From NCBI RefSeq assembly GCF_018614035.1, contig NZ_JAGGPA010000001.1:124001-188000 (forward strand): DNA of 64,000 bases, given 5' to 3'. The notes below the pieces were generated by a model. The model did no database searches and had not been told where the DNA came from. It saw only the letters and a list, made by a program, of their open reading frames with translations. The stretch comes from Streptomyces sp. ISL-96 (GTDB taxonomy: Bacteria; Actinomycetota; Actinomycetes; Streptomycetales; Streptomycetaceae). Positions 52,487-60,953 of this stretch are shown here, piece by piece; positions within the stretch are counted from its first letter, which is position 1; every line of letters starts with the position of its first letter. The position numbers were made by a program, and so were the translations under genes.

Positions 52487-54361
52487 ATGCTCATCAGCAC
52501 CCTCCTCGACGACACCCGCCCCTTCGCGCTCCTGCGAAGGCGGACACCCGGCCATGACCACGACACCGTCGAGCTGCTGATCGGCGACGTGCACGAGGCC
52601 GCGCGGCTCGCCGACATCCCGGCCGGCGCCGACGACATGCCCGTGCTCGCGCTGGTGCCGTTCCGGCAGATCAGGGAGCGCGGATTCGACGTACGTGACG
52701 ACGGGACGCCACTGAGTGTGCTGGTCGCCGACGAGACGTACGCGCTGCCGCTCGACGACGTCCTCGCGCAGCTGCCCACCCACGACGTGCGGGTGCGGGG
52801 CGGGGCCTTCGACGTCGGCGACGAGGAGTACGCCGGGATCGTACGGCGCGTCATCGAGGACGAGATCGGGCGCGGCGAGGGGGCGAACTTCGTCATCCGT
52901 CGTACTTTCGAGGGCGAAATCCGGGGCTTCTCGCGAGCGGACGCACTGGCGCTCTTCCGCCGACTGCTCGCCGGTGAGCGAGGCGCGTACTGGACCTTCG
53001 TCGTGCACACCGGGGAACGCACGCTGGTCGGCGCGAGCCCCGAGGTGCACGTGCGGATGAGCGGCGGGACGGTCGTGATGAACCCGATCAGCGGTACGTA
53101 CCGCTACCCGGCGGAGGGGCCGAGCACAGAGGGTCTGCTGGACTTCCTCGACGACGGCAAGGAGACCGCCGAGCTCTCGATGGTTGTCGACGAAGAGCTC
53201 AAGATGATGTGCACCGTCGGCGACCGGGGCGGGGTCGTGATCGGCCCCCGGCTCAAGGAAATGGCCCATCTGGCGCACACCGAGTACGAGTTGCGGGGCC
53301 GCTCTTCCCTCGATGTGCGCGAGGTACTGAAGGAAACGATGTTCGCGGCGACGGTCACCGGGTCGCCGGTGCAGAACGCCTGCCGGGTCATCGAGCGGTA
53401 CGAGCCCGGGGGCCGCGGCTACTACGCGGGCGCACTGGCCCTCATCGGCCGTGACGCGGGCGGGGCCCAGACCCTGGACTCGCCGATCCTGATCCGTACC
53501 GCCGACATCGCGGCCGACGGCCGGCTGCGGGTGCCGGTCGGCGCGACGCTGGTGCGCGACTCGGACCCGCGCGGCGAGGTCGCCGAGACGCACGCGAAGG
53601 CGGCGGGGGTGCTGGCAGCGCTCGGGGTGCGTCCCGGCAGGCCCGAGCACGAGGGCGTACGGCCGAAGCTCGCCGACGATCCGCGCGTGCGGGAGGCGCT
53701 GGACTCGCGGCGGGCGTCGCTCGCGCCGTTCTGGCTGCGGATGCAGGAGCGCACGTCTGCTCTGAGCGGGCACGCGCTGGTGATCGACGCGGAGGACACC
53801 TTCACTGCGATGCTCGCGCATCTGCTGCGGTCGTCGGGGCTGGCGGTGAGCGTACGGCGGTACGACGAGCCCGGCCTGCGGGAGGCTGCGCTCACGCACG
53901 AGGGGCCTGTGGTGCTCGGCCCCGGTCCTGGTGACCCGTCCGACGCGAGCGATCCCAAGATGCGGTTCCTGCGGGTGCTCACGGCGGAGCTGGTGCGGGG
54001 GCACCGGCACGGGGTGCTCGGCGTGTGCCTGGGGCATGAGCTGCTGGCGGCGGAGCTGGGCCTGGAGATCGTGCGCAAGAGCGTGCCGTATCAGGGGGCC
54101 CAGACACGGATCGACCTCTTCGGGAGGCCCGAGACGGTCGGCTTCTACAACAGCTTTGTCGCTCGCTGCGACGAGGAGCAGGCGGTGGAGCTGGCGGCGC
54201 ACGGGATCGAGGTCGCTCGCGACCTGGAGTCGGGGGAGGTGCATGCGCTGCGGGCGGCCCGCTTTGCGTCTGTGCAGTTCCACCCGGAGTCGGTGCTGAC
54301 GCTGCGCGGCGCGACCCTGCTCACGGATCTGCTGACGCCGTCGCTGCTGGGCCAGCGGTAG
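52487..54361 (+). CDS. trpEG: Anthranilate synthase, fused TrpE-TrpG
   Basis: 624 aa. Chorismate-binding (TrpE) domain to about 410: NPISGTYRYPAEG, ELSMVVDEELKMMCTVGDRG, VLKETMFAATVTGSPVQNA and YYAGALALIGRD. Glutamine amidotransferase (TrpG) domain about 425-620: VVLGPGPGDPSD, the nucleophile in GVCLGHELLA and QFHPESVLT. Makes anthranilate for tryptophan. The layout also resembles PhzE-like enzymes, but the Trp leader in front argues for tryptophan biosynthesis. ATG with GGAAGG upstream. No other trp gene is in the window. Confidence 0.94.
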   Translation: MLISTLLDDTRPFALLRRRTPGHDHDTVELLIGDVHEAARLADIPAGADDMPVLALVPFRQIRERGFDVRDDGTPLSVLVADETYALPLDDVLAQLPTHDVRVRGGAFDVGDEEYAGIVRRVIEDEIGRGEGANFVIRRTFEGEIRGFSRADALALFRRLLAGERGAYWTFVVHTGERTLVGASPEVHVRMSGGTVVMNPISGTYRYPAEGPSTEGLLDFLDDGKETAELSMVVDEELKMMCTVGDRGGVVIGPRLKEMAHLAHTEYELRGRSSLDVREVLKETMFAATVTGSPVQNACRVIERYEPGGRGYYAGALALIGRDAGGAQTLDSPILIRTADIAADGRLRVPVGATLVRDSDPRGEVAETHAKAAGVLAALGVRPGRPEHEGVRPKLADDPRVREALDSRRASLAPFWLRMQERTSALSGHALVIDAEDTFTAMLAHLLRSSGLAVSVRRYDEPGLREAALTHEGPVVLGPGPGDPSDASDPKMRFLRVLTAELVRGHRHGVLGVCLGHELLAAELGLEIVRKSVPYQGAQTRIDLFGRPETVGFYNSFVARCDEEQAVELAAHGIEVARDLESGEVHALRAARFASVQFHPESVLTLRGATLLTDLLTPSLLGQR

Positions 54362-54372
54362 GGGCGTGCCGT

Positions 54373-54515
54373 TGGGCCGCTGCGCGGGGCTTTCCCCGAC
54401 CCGCCCCTTCCCGAACTGGGGCTCCGCCCCAGACCCCGCTTCTCAAACGCCGGAGGGGCTGGATTTTCCAGCCCGTCCGGCGTTTGAGGACACGCCCGGA
54501 GGGCGTCCCGGGCCC
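54373..54515. repeat. Dispersed intergenic repeat, copy C
   Basis: TCTCAAACGCCGGAGGGGCT (54441 on) and AGCCCGTCCGGCGTTTGAGGA (to 54490) form inverted arms with a small loop. They are preceded by CCCGCCCCTTCCCGAACTGG and GGGGCTCCGCCCCAG. Between the convergent trpEG and pfkA genes, where it may terminate both. Confidence 0.85.
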
Positions 54516-54543
54516 CGCGCGGCGGCCCGGGTCCCTTAGCCGC

Positions 54544-55572
54544 TCAGCCGAAGAAGACGCCGACCTCCGCGTAGAGCTCCGGATCCACCGTCTTCAGCCG
54601 CGCCGTCGCCTCCCCCATCGGCACCCGCACAATGTCCGTCCCCTGAAGCGCGACCATCTTCCCGAAGTCCCCGTCCCGCACAGCCTCGATCGCGTGCAGC
54701 CCGAACCGCGTCGCCAGCCACCGGTCGAAGGCACTCGGCGTACCGCCGCGCTGCACATGCCCCAGCACCGTCGTGCGCGCTTCCTTCCCCGTCCGCTTCT
54801 CGATCTCCTTGGCCAGCCACTCCCCCACGCCCGAGAGCCGCACATGCCCGAACGAGTCGAGCGTGCCGTCCTTGAGCACCATCTCGCCGTCCTGCGGCAT
54901 CGCGCCCTCCGCGACCACCACAATCGGGGCGTACGACGCCTTGAAGCGCGACGTGATCCAGCCGCAGACCCGCTCGATGTCGAAGCGCTGCTCGGGGATG
55001 AGGATGACGTTCGCGCCGCCCGCCAGACCCGAGTGCAGCGCGATCCAGCCCGCGTGCCGGCCCATGACCTCGACGACCAGGACGCGCATGTGCGATTCGG
55101 CGGTCGTGTGGAGGCGGTCGATCGCCTCCGTCGCGATGCCGACGGCGGTGTTGAAGCCGAAGGTGTAGTCGGTGGCGGACAGGTCGTTGTCGATGGTCTT
55201 CGGTACGCCGACACACTTGACGCCGTACTCGTCGGACAGGCGGGTGGCCACGCCCAGCGTGTCCTCGCCGCCTATCACGATGAGCGCGTCGACCTCGCAC
55301 TTGGCGAGGTTCTCCTTGACCCGGCGGATGCCGTCCTCCGCCTGAAGCGGGTTGGTGCGCGAGGAGCCGAGGATGGTGCCGCCGCGGGGCAGGATGCCGC
55401 GTACGGCCGGAATGTCGAGCCGTACGGTGTCGCCGTCGAGCGGTCCGCGCCACCCGTCCCGGAAGCCGGTGAAGTCATAGCCGTACTCCTGGACGCCCTT
55501 GCGGACGACGGCGCGGATGACCGCGTTGAGCCCGGGGCAGTCGCCACCCCCGGTCAGTACTCCGACCCGCAT
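54544..55572 (-). CDS. pfkA: 6-phosphofructokinase
   Basis: 342 aa. Start ATG at 55572 (MRVGVLTGGGDCPGLNAVIR); an in-frame ATG at 55593 lies upstream. Glycolytic phosphorylation of fructose-6-phosphate. Conserved GGGDCPGLN, catalytic KTIDNDL and HVQRGGTPSAFDR. At the phosphoryl-donor positions it has GGEDT (Asp at the place equivalent to E. coli Gly104) and Lys before TIDND. These occur in PPi-dependent enzymes but also in the Streptomyces ATP-dependent type, so the donor cannot be read from sequence. Confidence 0.93.
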   Translation of the reverse strand: MRVGVLTGGGDCPGLNAVIRAVVRKGVQEYGYDFTGFRDGWRGPLDGDTVRLDIPAVRGILPRGGTILGSSRTNPLQAEDGIRRVKENLAKCEVDALIVIGGEDTLGVATRLSDEYGVKCVGVPKTIDNDLSATDYTFGFNTAVGIATEAIDRLHTTAESHMRVLVVEVMGRHAGWIALHSGLAGGANVILIPEQRFDIERVCGWITSRFKASYAPIVVVAEGAMPQDGEMVLKDGTLDSFGHVRLSGVGEWLAKEIEKRTGKEARTTVLGHVQRGGTPSAFDRWLATRFGLHAIEAVRDGDFGKMVALQGTDIVRVPMGEATARLKTVDPELYAEVGVFFG

Positions 55573-55676
55573 GAAATTGTCCCTTCGCCACATTCAGCGG
55601 AAGTGCCGTGTCGCGGCCACGCTAGTGGTGACTCAGGTCACAGCGACATGGGGCGTCGGGCGATTCAGGCCTCGTA

Positions 55677-56354
55677 CTAAGCGTCGTCGAGGCCGCGTTC
55701 GATCGCGTAGCGGACGAGCTCCACGCGGTTGTGCAGCTGGAGCTTGCCGAGGGTGTTCTGCACGTGGTTCTGGACGGTGCGGTGGGAGATCACCAGGCGC
55801 TCGGCGATCTGCTTGTACGAGAGGCCCTTCGCGACCAGCCGCAGCACCTCGGTCTCGCGATCGGTGAGCTGCGGCGCCTTCGGTTCGTTCGAGGAGGAGG
55901 CGGGGAGGGGATCCGAGGCCAGCCGGCGGTACTCGCCGAGGACCAGGCCCGCCAGACCCGGAGTGAAGACCGGGTCGCCGGCGGCCGTGCGCCGTACCGC
56001 GTCGATGAGCTCGTCGGGCCCCGCCGACTTCAGCAGATAGCCCGTCGCCCCCGACTTCACCGCTTCCAGTACGTCGGCGTGCTCGCCACTCGCGGACAGC
56101 ACCAGGACACGCAGCGCCGGGTCGGCACCGACGAGCTCCTTGCAGACCTGGACGCCGGGCATGCCGGGGAGGTTCAGATCGAGAACGAGGACCTGGGGTC
56201 CGACGGCCTGTGCGCGGCGCACCGCCTGCGGTCCGTCGCCCGCCGTGGCGACCACGTCGAAGCCCGCCGCGTCGAGGTCGCGCGCGACCGCGTCCCGCCA
56301 CATCGGGTGATCGTCGACCACCATGACCCTGATCGTCTGCTGTTCGTCGCTCAT
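55677..56354 (-). CDS. NarL/LuxR-type response regulator (MacR-like)
   Basis: 225 aa. Receiver domain 8-125 with acidic pair D14/D15, phosphoacceptor D59 (VLVLDLNLPG) and K109 (GYLLKSAG). The LuxR-type HTH is near the C-terminus (LTDRETEVLRLVAKGLSYKQIAERLVISHRTVQNHVQNTL in parts). Position and sequence fit MacR of the MacRS system, which in S. coelicolor, as I recall it (SCO2120/2121), influences actinorhodin and development. ATG; 4-nt overlap with the kinase stop. Confidence 0.92.
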   Translation of the reverse strand: MSDEQQTIRVMVVDDHPMWRDAVARDLDAAGFDVVATAGDGPQAVRRAQAVGPQVLVLDLNLPGMPGVQVCKELVGADPALRVLVLSASGEHADVLEAVKSGATGYLLKSAGPDELIDAVRRTAAGDPVFTPGLAGLVLGEYRRLASDPLPASSSNEPKAPQLTDRETEVLRLVAKGLSYKQIAERLVISHRTVQNHVQNTLGKLQLHNRVELVRYAIERGLDDA

Positions 56355-57592
56355 CGCGGCTGTCCTGCCTTCCCCCGTGGAACCTTCAATTCAACTTCCG
56401 TGCCCTGCCCCGGTACCGAGATCAGCTCGGCGGTGCCGCCGATGTCCCGCAGCCGCCCGCGGATCGACAGGGCGACGCCCAGGCGCCCCTCCCCCTCGGC
56501 CTGCGCGAGCCGCCCTTCCGGAATCCCCGGACCGTCGTCCCGGACCGTAACGATCACTTCTTCCGGCCAGTCCTCGACCAGAATCCACGCCTGGGCGTCT
56601 TCCCCGGCGTGCCTGCGCACATTGTCCAGTGCGGCACTGACAGCCGCCGCCAGCTCCATGGCCGCCGCCGCTTCCAGCAGCACCGGGGCGCCGGGCTCGG
56701 CGAAGCTGACCTTGGATCCGGCGTGCGGAGCGAGCAGGGAGCGCAGGTCGCAGAGGCGGGCGCCGGGCCCGGTGCCCGCGTCATCGTCATCGCCCTCGTC
56801 GACCTCGACCGTACGGACCACCGCGCCCTGCGCCGCATCCTCCGAAGCGCGGGTCGCCGGTACGAGCCCGCTCGACACCAGGGTGCGCAGGGCGACTTCC
56901 TGCTCCCCGGCCATCCTGCCGAGTTCGGCCGCCTCGCCGCCGAGCGAGGTGCCGCGCCGCTGCACCATGGCGAGCACCTGGAGCACGCTGTCGTGGATGT
57001 CGCGGGCGAGGCGCTCGCGCTCGCGGGTCGCGGCCTCGATCTCCAGGGCGCGGGCGAGGGTGCGCTCGGAGGCGCGGGCCACCTCGACGACGTAACCGAT
57101 CGCGATGGAGGCGACCCACACCAGCAGGACGTTGTGGAGGGTGTCCTGGCTGGGGTGGCCGCGTTCGACGATGTTGGCGGCGGCGACGAAGGAGGAGGCG
57201 AAGGCCGCCCAGCGCCAGCCGCCCTTGATGGCGAACGCGAGGACGGAACCCGCGGTCCATATCGACGGCAGGGTGGGACCGTCGATCTGCTGCGCGTGGA
57301 AGTCGGCGACCGGGGTGAGCATGACGCCGGTGAGGGCGATGGCGAGGTCGGCGACGAGGAAGGGCTTGGTGCAGCTCGCCGCGTTCGCCACCTTGGGGAG
57401 CGTGACGAGGGTCCAGACGAACATCACCGCGAGGAACGCGACGGCCACCCACGGGCGCTCGAAGTTCTCCCGGGTAAAGACAAACAGGAGCACCGCGTAG
57501 AGCATCGTCAGGACGCGGTAGGCGGTGAGCGCACGCCACAGCGGCTGCTCGACCGACATGCGCACGACACGCTCGCGCTGAGCCTTGGCCAT
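56351..57592 (-). CDS. Membrane sensor histidine kinase (MacS-like)
   Basis: About 413 aa; start ATG at 57592 (MAKAQRERVVRM) with GGGGGGA upstream; an ATG at 57595 or GTG at 57604 is also possible. Five or so N-terminal membrane segments form a MacS-type sensor. HisKA_3 phosphoacceptor in RLARDIHDSVLQVLAMVQ. HATPase_c with ALDNVRRHA (N box), DDGPGIPEG (G1) and LGVALSIRGRLRDIGG. Pairs with the response regulator next to it. Confidence 0.93.
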   Translation of the reverse strand: MAKAQRERVVRMSVEQPLWRALTAYRVLTMLYAVLLFVFTRENFERPWVAVAFLAVMFVWTLVTLPKVANAASCTKPFLVADLAIALTGVMLTPVADFHAQQIDGPTLPSIWTAGSVLAFAIKGGWRWAAFASSFVAAANIVERGHPSQDTLHNVLLVWVASIAIGYVVEVARASERTLARALEIEAATRERERLARDIHDSVLQVLAMVQRRGTSLGGEAAELGRMAGEQEVALRTLVSSGLVPATRASEDAAQGAVVRTVEVDEGDDDDAGTGPGARLCDLRSLLAPHAGSKVSFAEPGAPVLLEAAAAMELAAAVSAALDNVRRHAGEDAQAWILVEDWPEEVIVTVRDDGPGIPEGRLAQAEGEGRLGVALSIRGRLRDIGGTAELISVPGQGTEVELKVPRGKAGQPR

Positions 57593-57619
57593 CATTCCCC
57601 CCACCCCGGACGGACGCGG

Positions 57620-58363
57620 CTAAGCGCCGGCCCGTTCCGCCTTCTCGGCCTCGGCCTTCTCGGCCTTGGCGGCCTTCTCCGCGTCGGCGATCTGGCGCTT
57701 CGCCGCCGTCGCGTAGATGTCGACGTACTCCTGGCCGGAGAGCTTCATGATCTCGTACATGACCTCGTCGGTCACCGACCGCAGGATGAACCGGTCGCTG
57801 TCCATGCCGTGATAGCGGCTGAAGTCGAGCGGCTTGCCGATCTTGATCCCCGGGCGCATCAGCTTGGGTACGACCTTGCCGGGCGGCTGGATCTTCTCGG
57901 TGTCGATCATCGCGACCGGGATCACCGGCGCGCCGGTGGCGAGCGCCACGCGGGCGAGGCCGCCGGGCTTGCCGCGGTAGAGGCGCCCGTCGGGCGAGCG
58001 CGTCCCCTCGGGGTAGATGCCGAAGAGGCCGCCGCCCTTGATGACCTCTATGCCGGCCTTGATCGCCGCCTCACCCGCGCCGCGCGCACCCGAACGGTCC
58101 ACGGGGAGCTGGCCGACGCCCTTGAAGAAGGCGGCGGTGAGCTTGCCCTTCACGCCGGGCGAGGTGAAGTACTCGGCCTTGGCGATGAAGGTGACCTTGC
58201 GGTCGAGGACCGCGGGCAGGAAGAAGGAGTCCGAGAAGGAGAGGTGGTTGCTCGCGAGGATGGCGGGGCCCTCGGCGGGAATGTTCTCGAGGCCCTCCAC
58301 CCAGGGCCTAAAGGCAACCTTCAGTGACCCTCCGATGGAGAACTTCATTGCGCCGTAGATCAA
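57620..58363 (-). CDS. 1-acyl-sn-glycerol-3-phosphate acyltransferase-like (PlsC)
   Basis: 247 aa. TTG start at 58363 with AAGGAAGG about 8 nt upstream; ATG at 58348 (MKFSIGGSLK) is the alternative. Acyltransferase box I NHLSFSD (about 38-44), box III YPEGTRS, and VIPVAMIDTEKIQ. Transfers an acyl group to lysophosphatidic acid or a related lipid at the membrane. C-terminal Lys/Glu/Ala-rich coiled tail. Same strand as, and just upstream of, the macS-like gene, so they may share an operon. Confidence 0.92.
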   Translation of the reverse strand: MIYGAMKFSIGGSLKVAFRPWVEGLENIPAEGPAILASNHLSFSDSFFLPAVLDRKVTFIAKAEYFTSPGVKGKLTAAFFKGVGQLPVDRSGARGAGEAAIKAGIEVIKGGGLFGIYPEGTRSPDGRLYRGKPGGLARVALATGAPVIPVAMIDTEKIQPPGKVVPKLMRPGIKIGKPLDFSRYHGMDSDRFILRSVTDEVMYEIMKLSGQEYVDIYATAAKRQIADAEKAAKAEKAEAEKAERAGA

Positions 58364-58509
58364 CCCAGTGCCTTCCTTTGTCTGTCGACATGACCATAAC
58401 CCGTGTCGGGCCTGCCCTCTCTACCGACAAGACGGCACGACGGACCTGGTCGGTGTCGGTCCGGTCGCGTACGGTGAAGTACATCTTCGCGCCCCCCTTC
58501 GCAGTCCAA

Positions 58510-58557
58510 GACTCAGACTCAGACTCGGAGTCGGAGTCGGAGTCGGACTCACACTCA
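58510..58557. repeat. Eight tandem hexamers, forming an inverted array
   Basis: GACTCA, GACTCA, GACTCG, GAGTCG, GAGTCG, GAGTCG, GACTCA, CACTCA follow each other directly. The GACTC units and the GAGTC units are complementary, so the first and middle parts can form a hairpin. The array lies 16 nt before the GTG of the alpha/beta hydrolase and is part of its leader. Confidence 0.85.
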
Positions 58558-58573
58558 TGAACAGGAGACCCCG

Positions 58574-59353
58574 GTGCCGGTCCTTCCTGGAGCCGAGCCG
58601 TTCCGCCACGAGGGCGGAGAGGTCGGCGTCCTTCTCTGTCACGGCTTCACCGGTTCCCCGCAGTCGCTGCGCCCCTGGGCAGACCATCTGGCCGAGCGCG
58701 GACTGACCGTCTCCCTTCCGCTGCTGCCCGGCCACGGCACCCGCTGGGAGGACATGCAGCTCACGGGCTGGCAGGACTGGTACGCGGAGGTCGACCGCGA
58801 GCTGCGCGCACTGCGCGAGCAGTGCGCGCAGGTCTTCGTGTTCGGGCTCTCGATGGGCGGGGCGCTGACGCTGCGGCTGGCCGCGAAGCACGGGGACGCG
58901 ATCTCCGGGATCGCCGTGGTCAACCCGGCGAACAAGGTGCACGGCCTGTCGGCGTACGCGCTGCCGGTCGCCCGCCATCTCGTACGTACGACAAAGGGGC
59001 TGCGGAGCGACATCGCGAAGGCGGGGGCGGAGGAGGTCGGTTACGACCGCGTCCCGCTGCACGCGGCGCACTCCGTGCGGAACTTCTTCCGGCTCGTCGA
59101 CGCGGAGCTGCCCCAGGTGACGCAGCCGATGCTGCTGCTGCACAGCCCGCAGGACCATGTGGTGCCGGCGGCGGACTCGGCCCGGATCCTCAGCCGGGTC
59201 TCGTCGACCGACGTCACCGAGGTTCTGCTGGAACAGAGCTACCACGTCGCGACGTTGGACCATGACGCGGAGTGGATCTTCGACGAGAGTTATGCGTTCA
59301 TCGGCCGCCTCGCTCCGAGTGTCGGGAAGAAGGGGAGCACGACCGGTGGCTGA
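58574..59353 (+). CDS. Alpha/beta hydrolase, carboxylesterase / monoacylglycerol lipase type
   Basis: 259 aa, GTG start with AGGAG upstream. Oxyanion block LLCHGFTGSPQSLRPWADHL; nucleophile in FGLSMGGALTL (about residue 95); Asp in LLLHSPQDHVVPAADS; His in SYHVATLDHD. Resembles Est30/serine aminopeptidase-like esterases. Cytoplasmic; substrate probably short-chain or monoacyl esters. Next to a PlsC-like acyltransferase, so a lipid role is possible. Divergent from it; overlaps the next gene by 8 nt. Confidence 0.9.
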   Translation: MPVLPGAEPFRHEGGEVGVLLCHGFTGSPQSLRPWADHLAERGLTVSLPLLPGHGTRWEDMQLTGWQDWYAEVDRELRALREQCAQVFVFGLSMGGALTLRLAAKHGDAISGIAVVNPANKVHGLSAYALPVARHLVRTTKGLRSDIAKAGAEEVGYDRVPLHAAHSVRNFFRLVDAELPQVTQPMLLLHSPQDHVVPAADSARILSRVSSTDVTEVLLEQSYHVATLDHDAEWIFDESYAFIGRLAPSVGKKGSTTGG

Positions 59354-60077
59354 GCACGACGCGGAGCCTGCGGGCCGCGAGGAAGAGCGCGAGCCGGACG
59401 AGACGGCGGGGGCGCCCGGAGCTGCCGCCTCCGGGGAGTCCGCCGGGGAGTCCGTCGACGAGGACGCGGCGTGGGCCGCGATCGTCGCCGGGTACGGCGA
59501 GGAGCCGCCGGACCCACCGGGTGCGAAGCCGTTCAAGTCGATCGAGGACCTCTACCTGCCGGAGGGCGACATCAACAGCACGGGCGGCGACAGCCCGAAG
59601 AAGTCGCTCGGGAAGGACGCCGAGGCCGCCGAGGCCGCCGGAGCGGCGGCCGACCGGGACGAGACTGCCGCCGCCCCGGACCCGGACGGGGACGCGGACC
59701 CTGACCCGGACCGGGACAGACCGCTGGGCAGCTCCGTCGTCTTCGCGCCCGGCGTCGGCGGCAGCGGCAGCGGCCCGCGGAACTACTCCCTGGCGGAGCC
59801 GGGCGAGGACGACCTCGACGAGAGCGACGAGGGCCACTTCGTCCCGCCGGAGCCGCCGCCGCTGCCGCCGGCCGACACCACGGCGCGGTTCGCCTGGCTC
59901 GCGGTCATCGGCGGTCCGGTGCTGCTGCTCACGGCGGTCCTGCTCCAGTGGGACATGACGTGGTGGATGACGACGCTGGGCGTCGGCGGCTTCCTCGGAG
60001 GATTCGGCACGCTGGTGGCGCGGATGGCCCACGGCGACGACGAGGACGACGATCCGGGGCGCGGCGCGGTCGTCTAG
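59346..60077 (+). CDS. Disordered acidic protein with C-terminal membrane segments
   Basis: 243 aa from GTG 59346 (AEHDAEPAGREEEREPDE). Residues 1-175 are highly acidic and rich in Asp, Glu, Pro, Gly and Ala (DPDGDADPDPDRDR), so intrinsically disordered. A conserved patch KPFKSIEDLYLPEGDINST lies at about 56-74. Two membrane segments at about 180-225 (FAWLAVIGGPVLLLTAVLLQ; MTTLGVGGFLGGFGTLVARM) end in an acidic tail. Function unknown. Probably co-translated with the hydrolase. Confidence 0.82.
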   Translation: MAEHDAEPAGREEEREPDETAGAPGAAASGESAGESVDEDAAWAAIVAGYGEEPPDPPGAKPFKSIEDLYLPEGDINSTGGDSPKKSLGKDAEAAEAAGAAADRDETAAAPDPDGDADPDPDRDRPLGSSVVFAPGVGGSGSGPRNYSLAEPGEDDLDESDEGHFVPPEPPPLPPADTTARFAWLAVIGGPVLLLTAVLLQWDMTWWMTTLGVGGFLGGFGTLVARMAHGDDEDDDPGRGAVV

Positions 60078-60081
60078 GCGT

Positions 60082-60121
60082 TACTTTCCCCTGCCCGCCC
60101 CTTCCCGGAACTGGGGCTCGC
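60082..60121. repeat. Dispersed intergenic repeat, truncated copy D
   Basis: CCCGCCCCTTCCCGGAACTGGGGCTCG matches the left end of copies B and C but stops there. It lies between a membrane-protein gene and the EEP-hydrolase gene (convergent). Confidence 0.75.
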
Positions 60122-60134
60122 AGGGGCGTCGCGC

Positions 60135-60887
60135 CTACGACGCCGGGACGCGCAACGCCGCCAGTACCGGCAGGTGGTCCGTGGCCGCGCGTACGTCCGC
60201 CTCCGGGAGGCCCAACGGGACTCCGCAGCCCAGGACTTCGATCCCCGGCGTCGCGAAGACCGCGTCGATACGCTGGTGCGGGTCCTCCGGGGTCGACGTG
60301 TACTCGCCGCCCCACGGCTTCACCGCCCAGCAGTCCTGCAGCTCCCCCGCCAGCCGGCGGAAAGTCCGGCCGTCCGGCCGTTCGTTGAGGTCGCCGCCCA
60401 CCACCGCGTGCGGTACGTCCATCGCCTTCAGCCGGTCGAGCAGCATCCCGCCCTGCGCGTACCGCTCCTCCCGCTGGAGGCTGAGGTGGCAGCTCAGTAC
60501 GCCGAGCCTCGCGCCCCCGATCCGTACCACCGCCGTCGCGAACCCCCGCCGGTGCAGCCCCGGCGTACGCGGCAGCAGCACATCCTCCGTACGCTCCACC
60601 GTCACCCGCAGCGAACACAGCAGCAGCGGGCCCGCGGCGGTCGCTCCGCCGCCGAGCGTCATCAGGTCGCTGTGGGCGGCCAGCCACGCCGCGTGCTTTC
60701 GCCAGCGGAAGAACCGCGGCGCCTCCTGCACCAGCACAAGGTCGGGCTCGCAGGCACTGATCACCCGGGCCAGCGCCTCGCGGTCGTCGCGCATCGAGCG
60801 GATGTTGTAGCTGAGAACACGGATCACGGCCGAACCGTCAGGCTCGGTACGGGACTCGGGCAGCGTACTGATCGGGCTCGTCGCCAT
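60135..60887 (-). CDS. Endonuclease/exonuclease/phosphatase (EEP) family protein
   Basis: 250 aa. Start ATG at 60887 (MATSPISTLP); the frame is open to 60923. EEP signatures: RVLSYNIRSMRDD, LVQEAPR (metal Glu), GVLSCHLSLQ, VVGGDLNERPDG and TDHLPVLA. No signal peptide. Catalyses phosphodiester hydrolysis of nucleic acid, phospholipid or a small molecule; substrate not readable. Convergent with the preceding gene, tandem behind glkA. Confidence 0.9.
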   Translation of the reverse strand: MATSPISTLPESRTEPDGSAVIRVLSYNIRSMRDDREALARVISACEPDLVLVQEAPRFFRWRKHAAWLAAHSDLMTLGGGATAAGPLLLCSLRVTVERTEDVLLPRTPGLHRRGFATAVVRIGGARLGVLSCHLSLQREERYAQGGMLLDRLKAMDVPHAVVGGDLNERPDGRTFRRLAGELQDCWAVKPWGGEYTSTPEDPHQRIDAVFATPGIEVLGCGVPLGLPEADVRAATDHLPVLAALRVPAS

Positions 60888-60903
60888 GTGGATCACGATA
60901 CGG

Positions 60904-60939
60904 AAATGCCCGCCGCACCCCAAGAGGGCACGGCGGGCA
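60904..60939 (-). terminator. Terminator after glkA
   Basis: TGCCCGCCG (60907-60915) and CGGCGGGCA (60931-60939) form a 9-bp stem with a 15-nt loop. On the minus strand it is followed by TTT. It sits 15 nt past the glkA stop. Confidence 0.8.
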
Positions 60940-60953
60940 CACAGCCGACGGCG

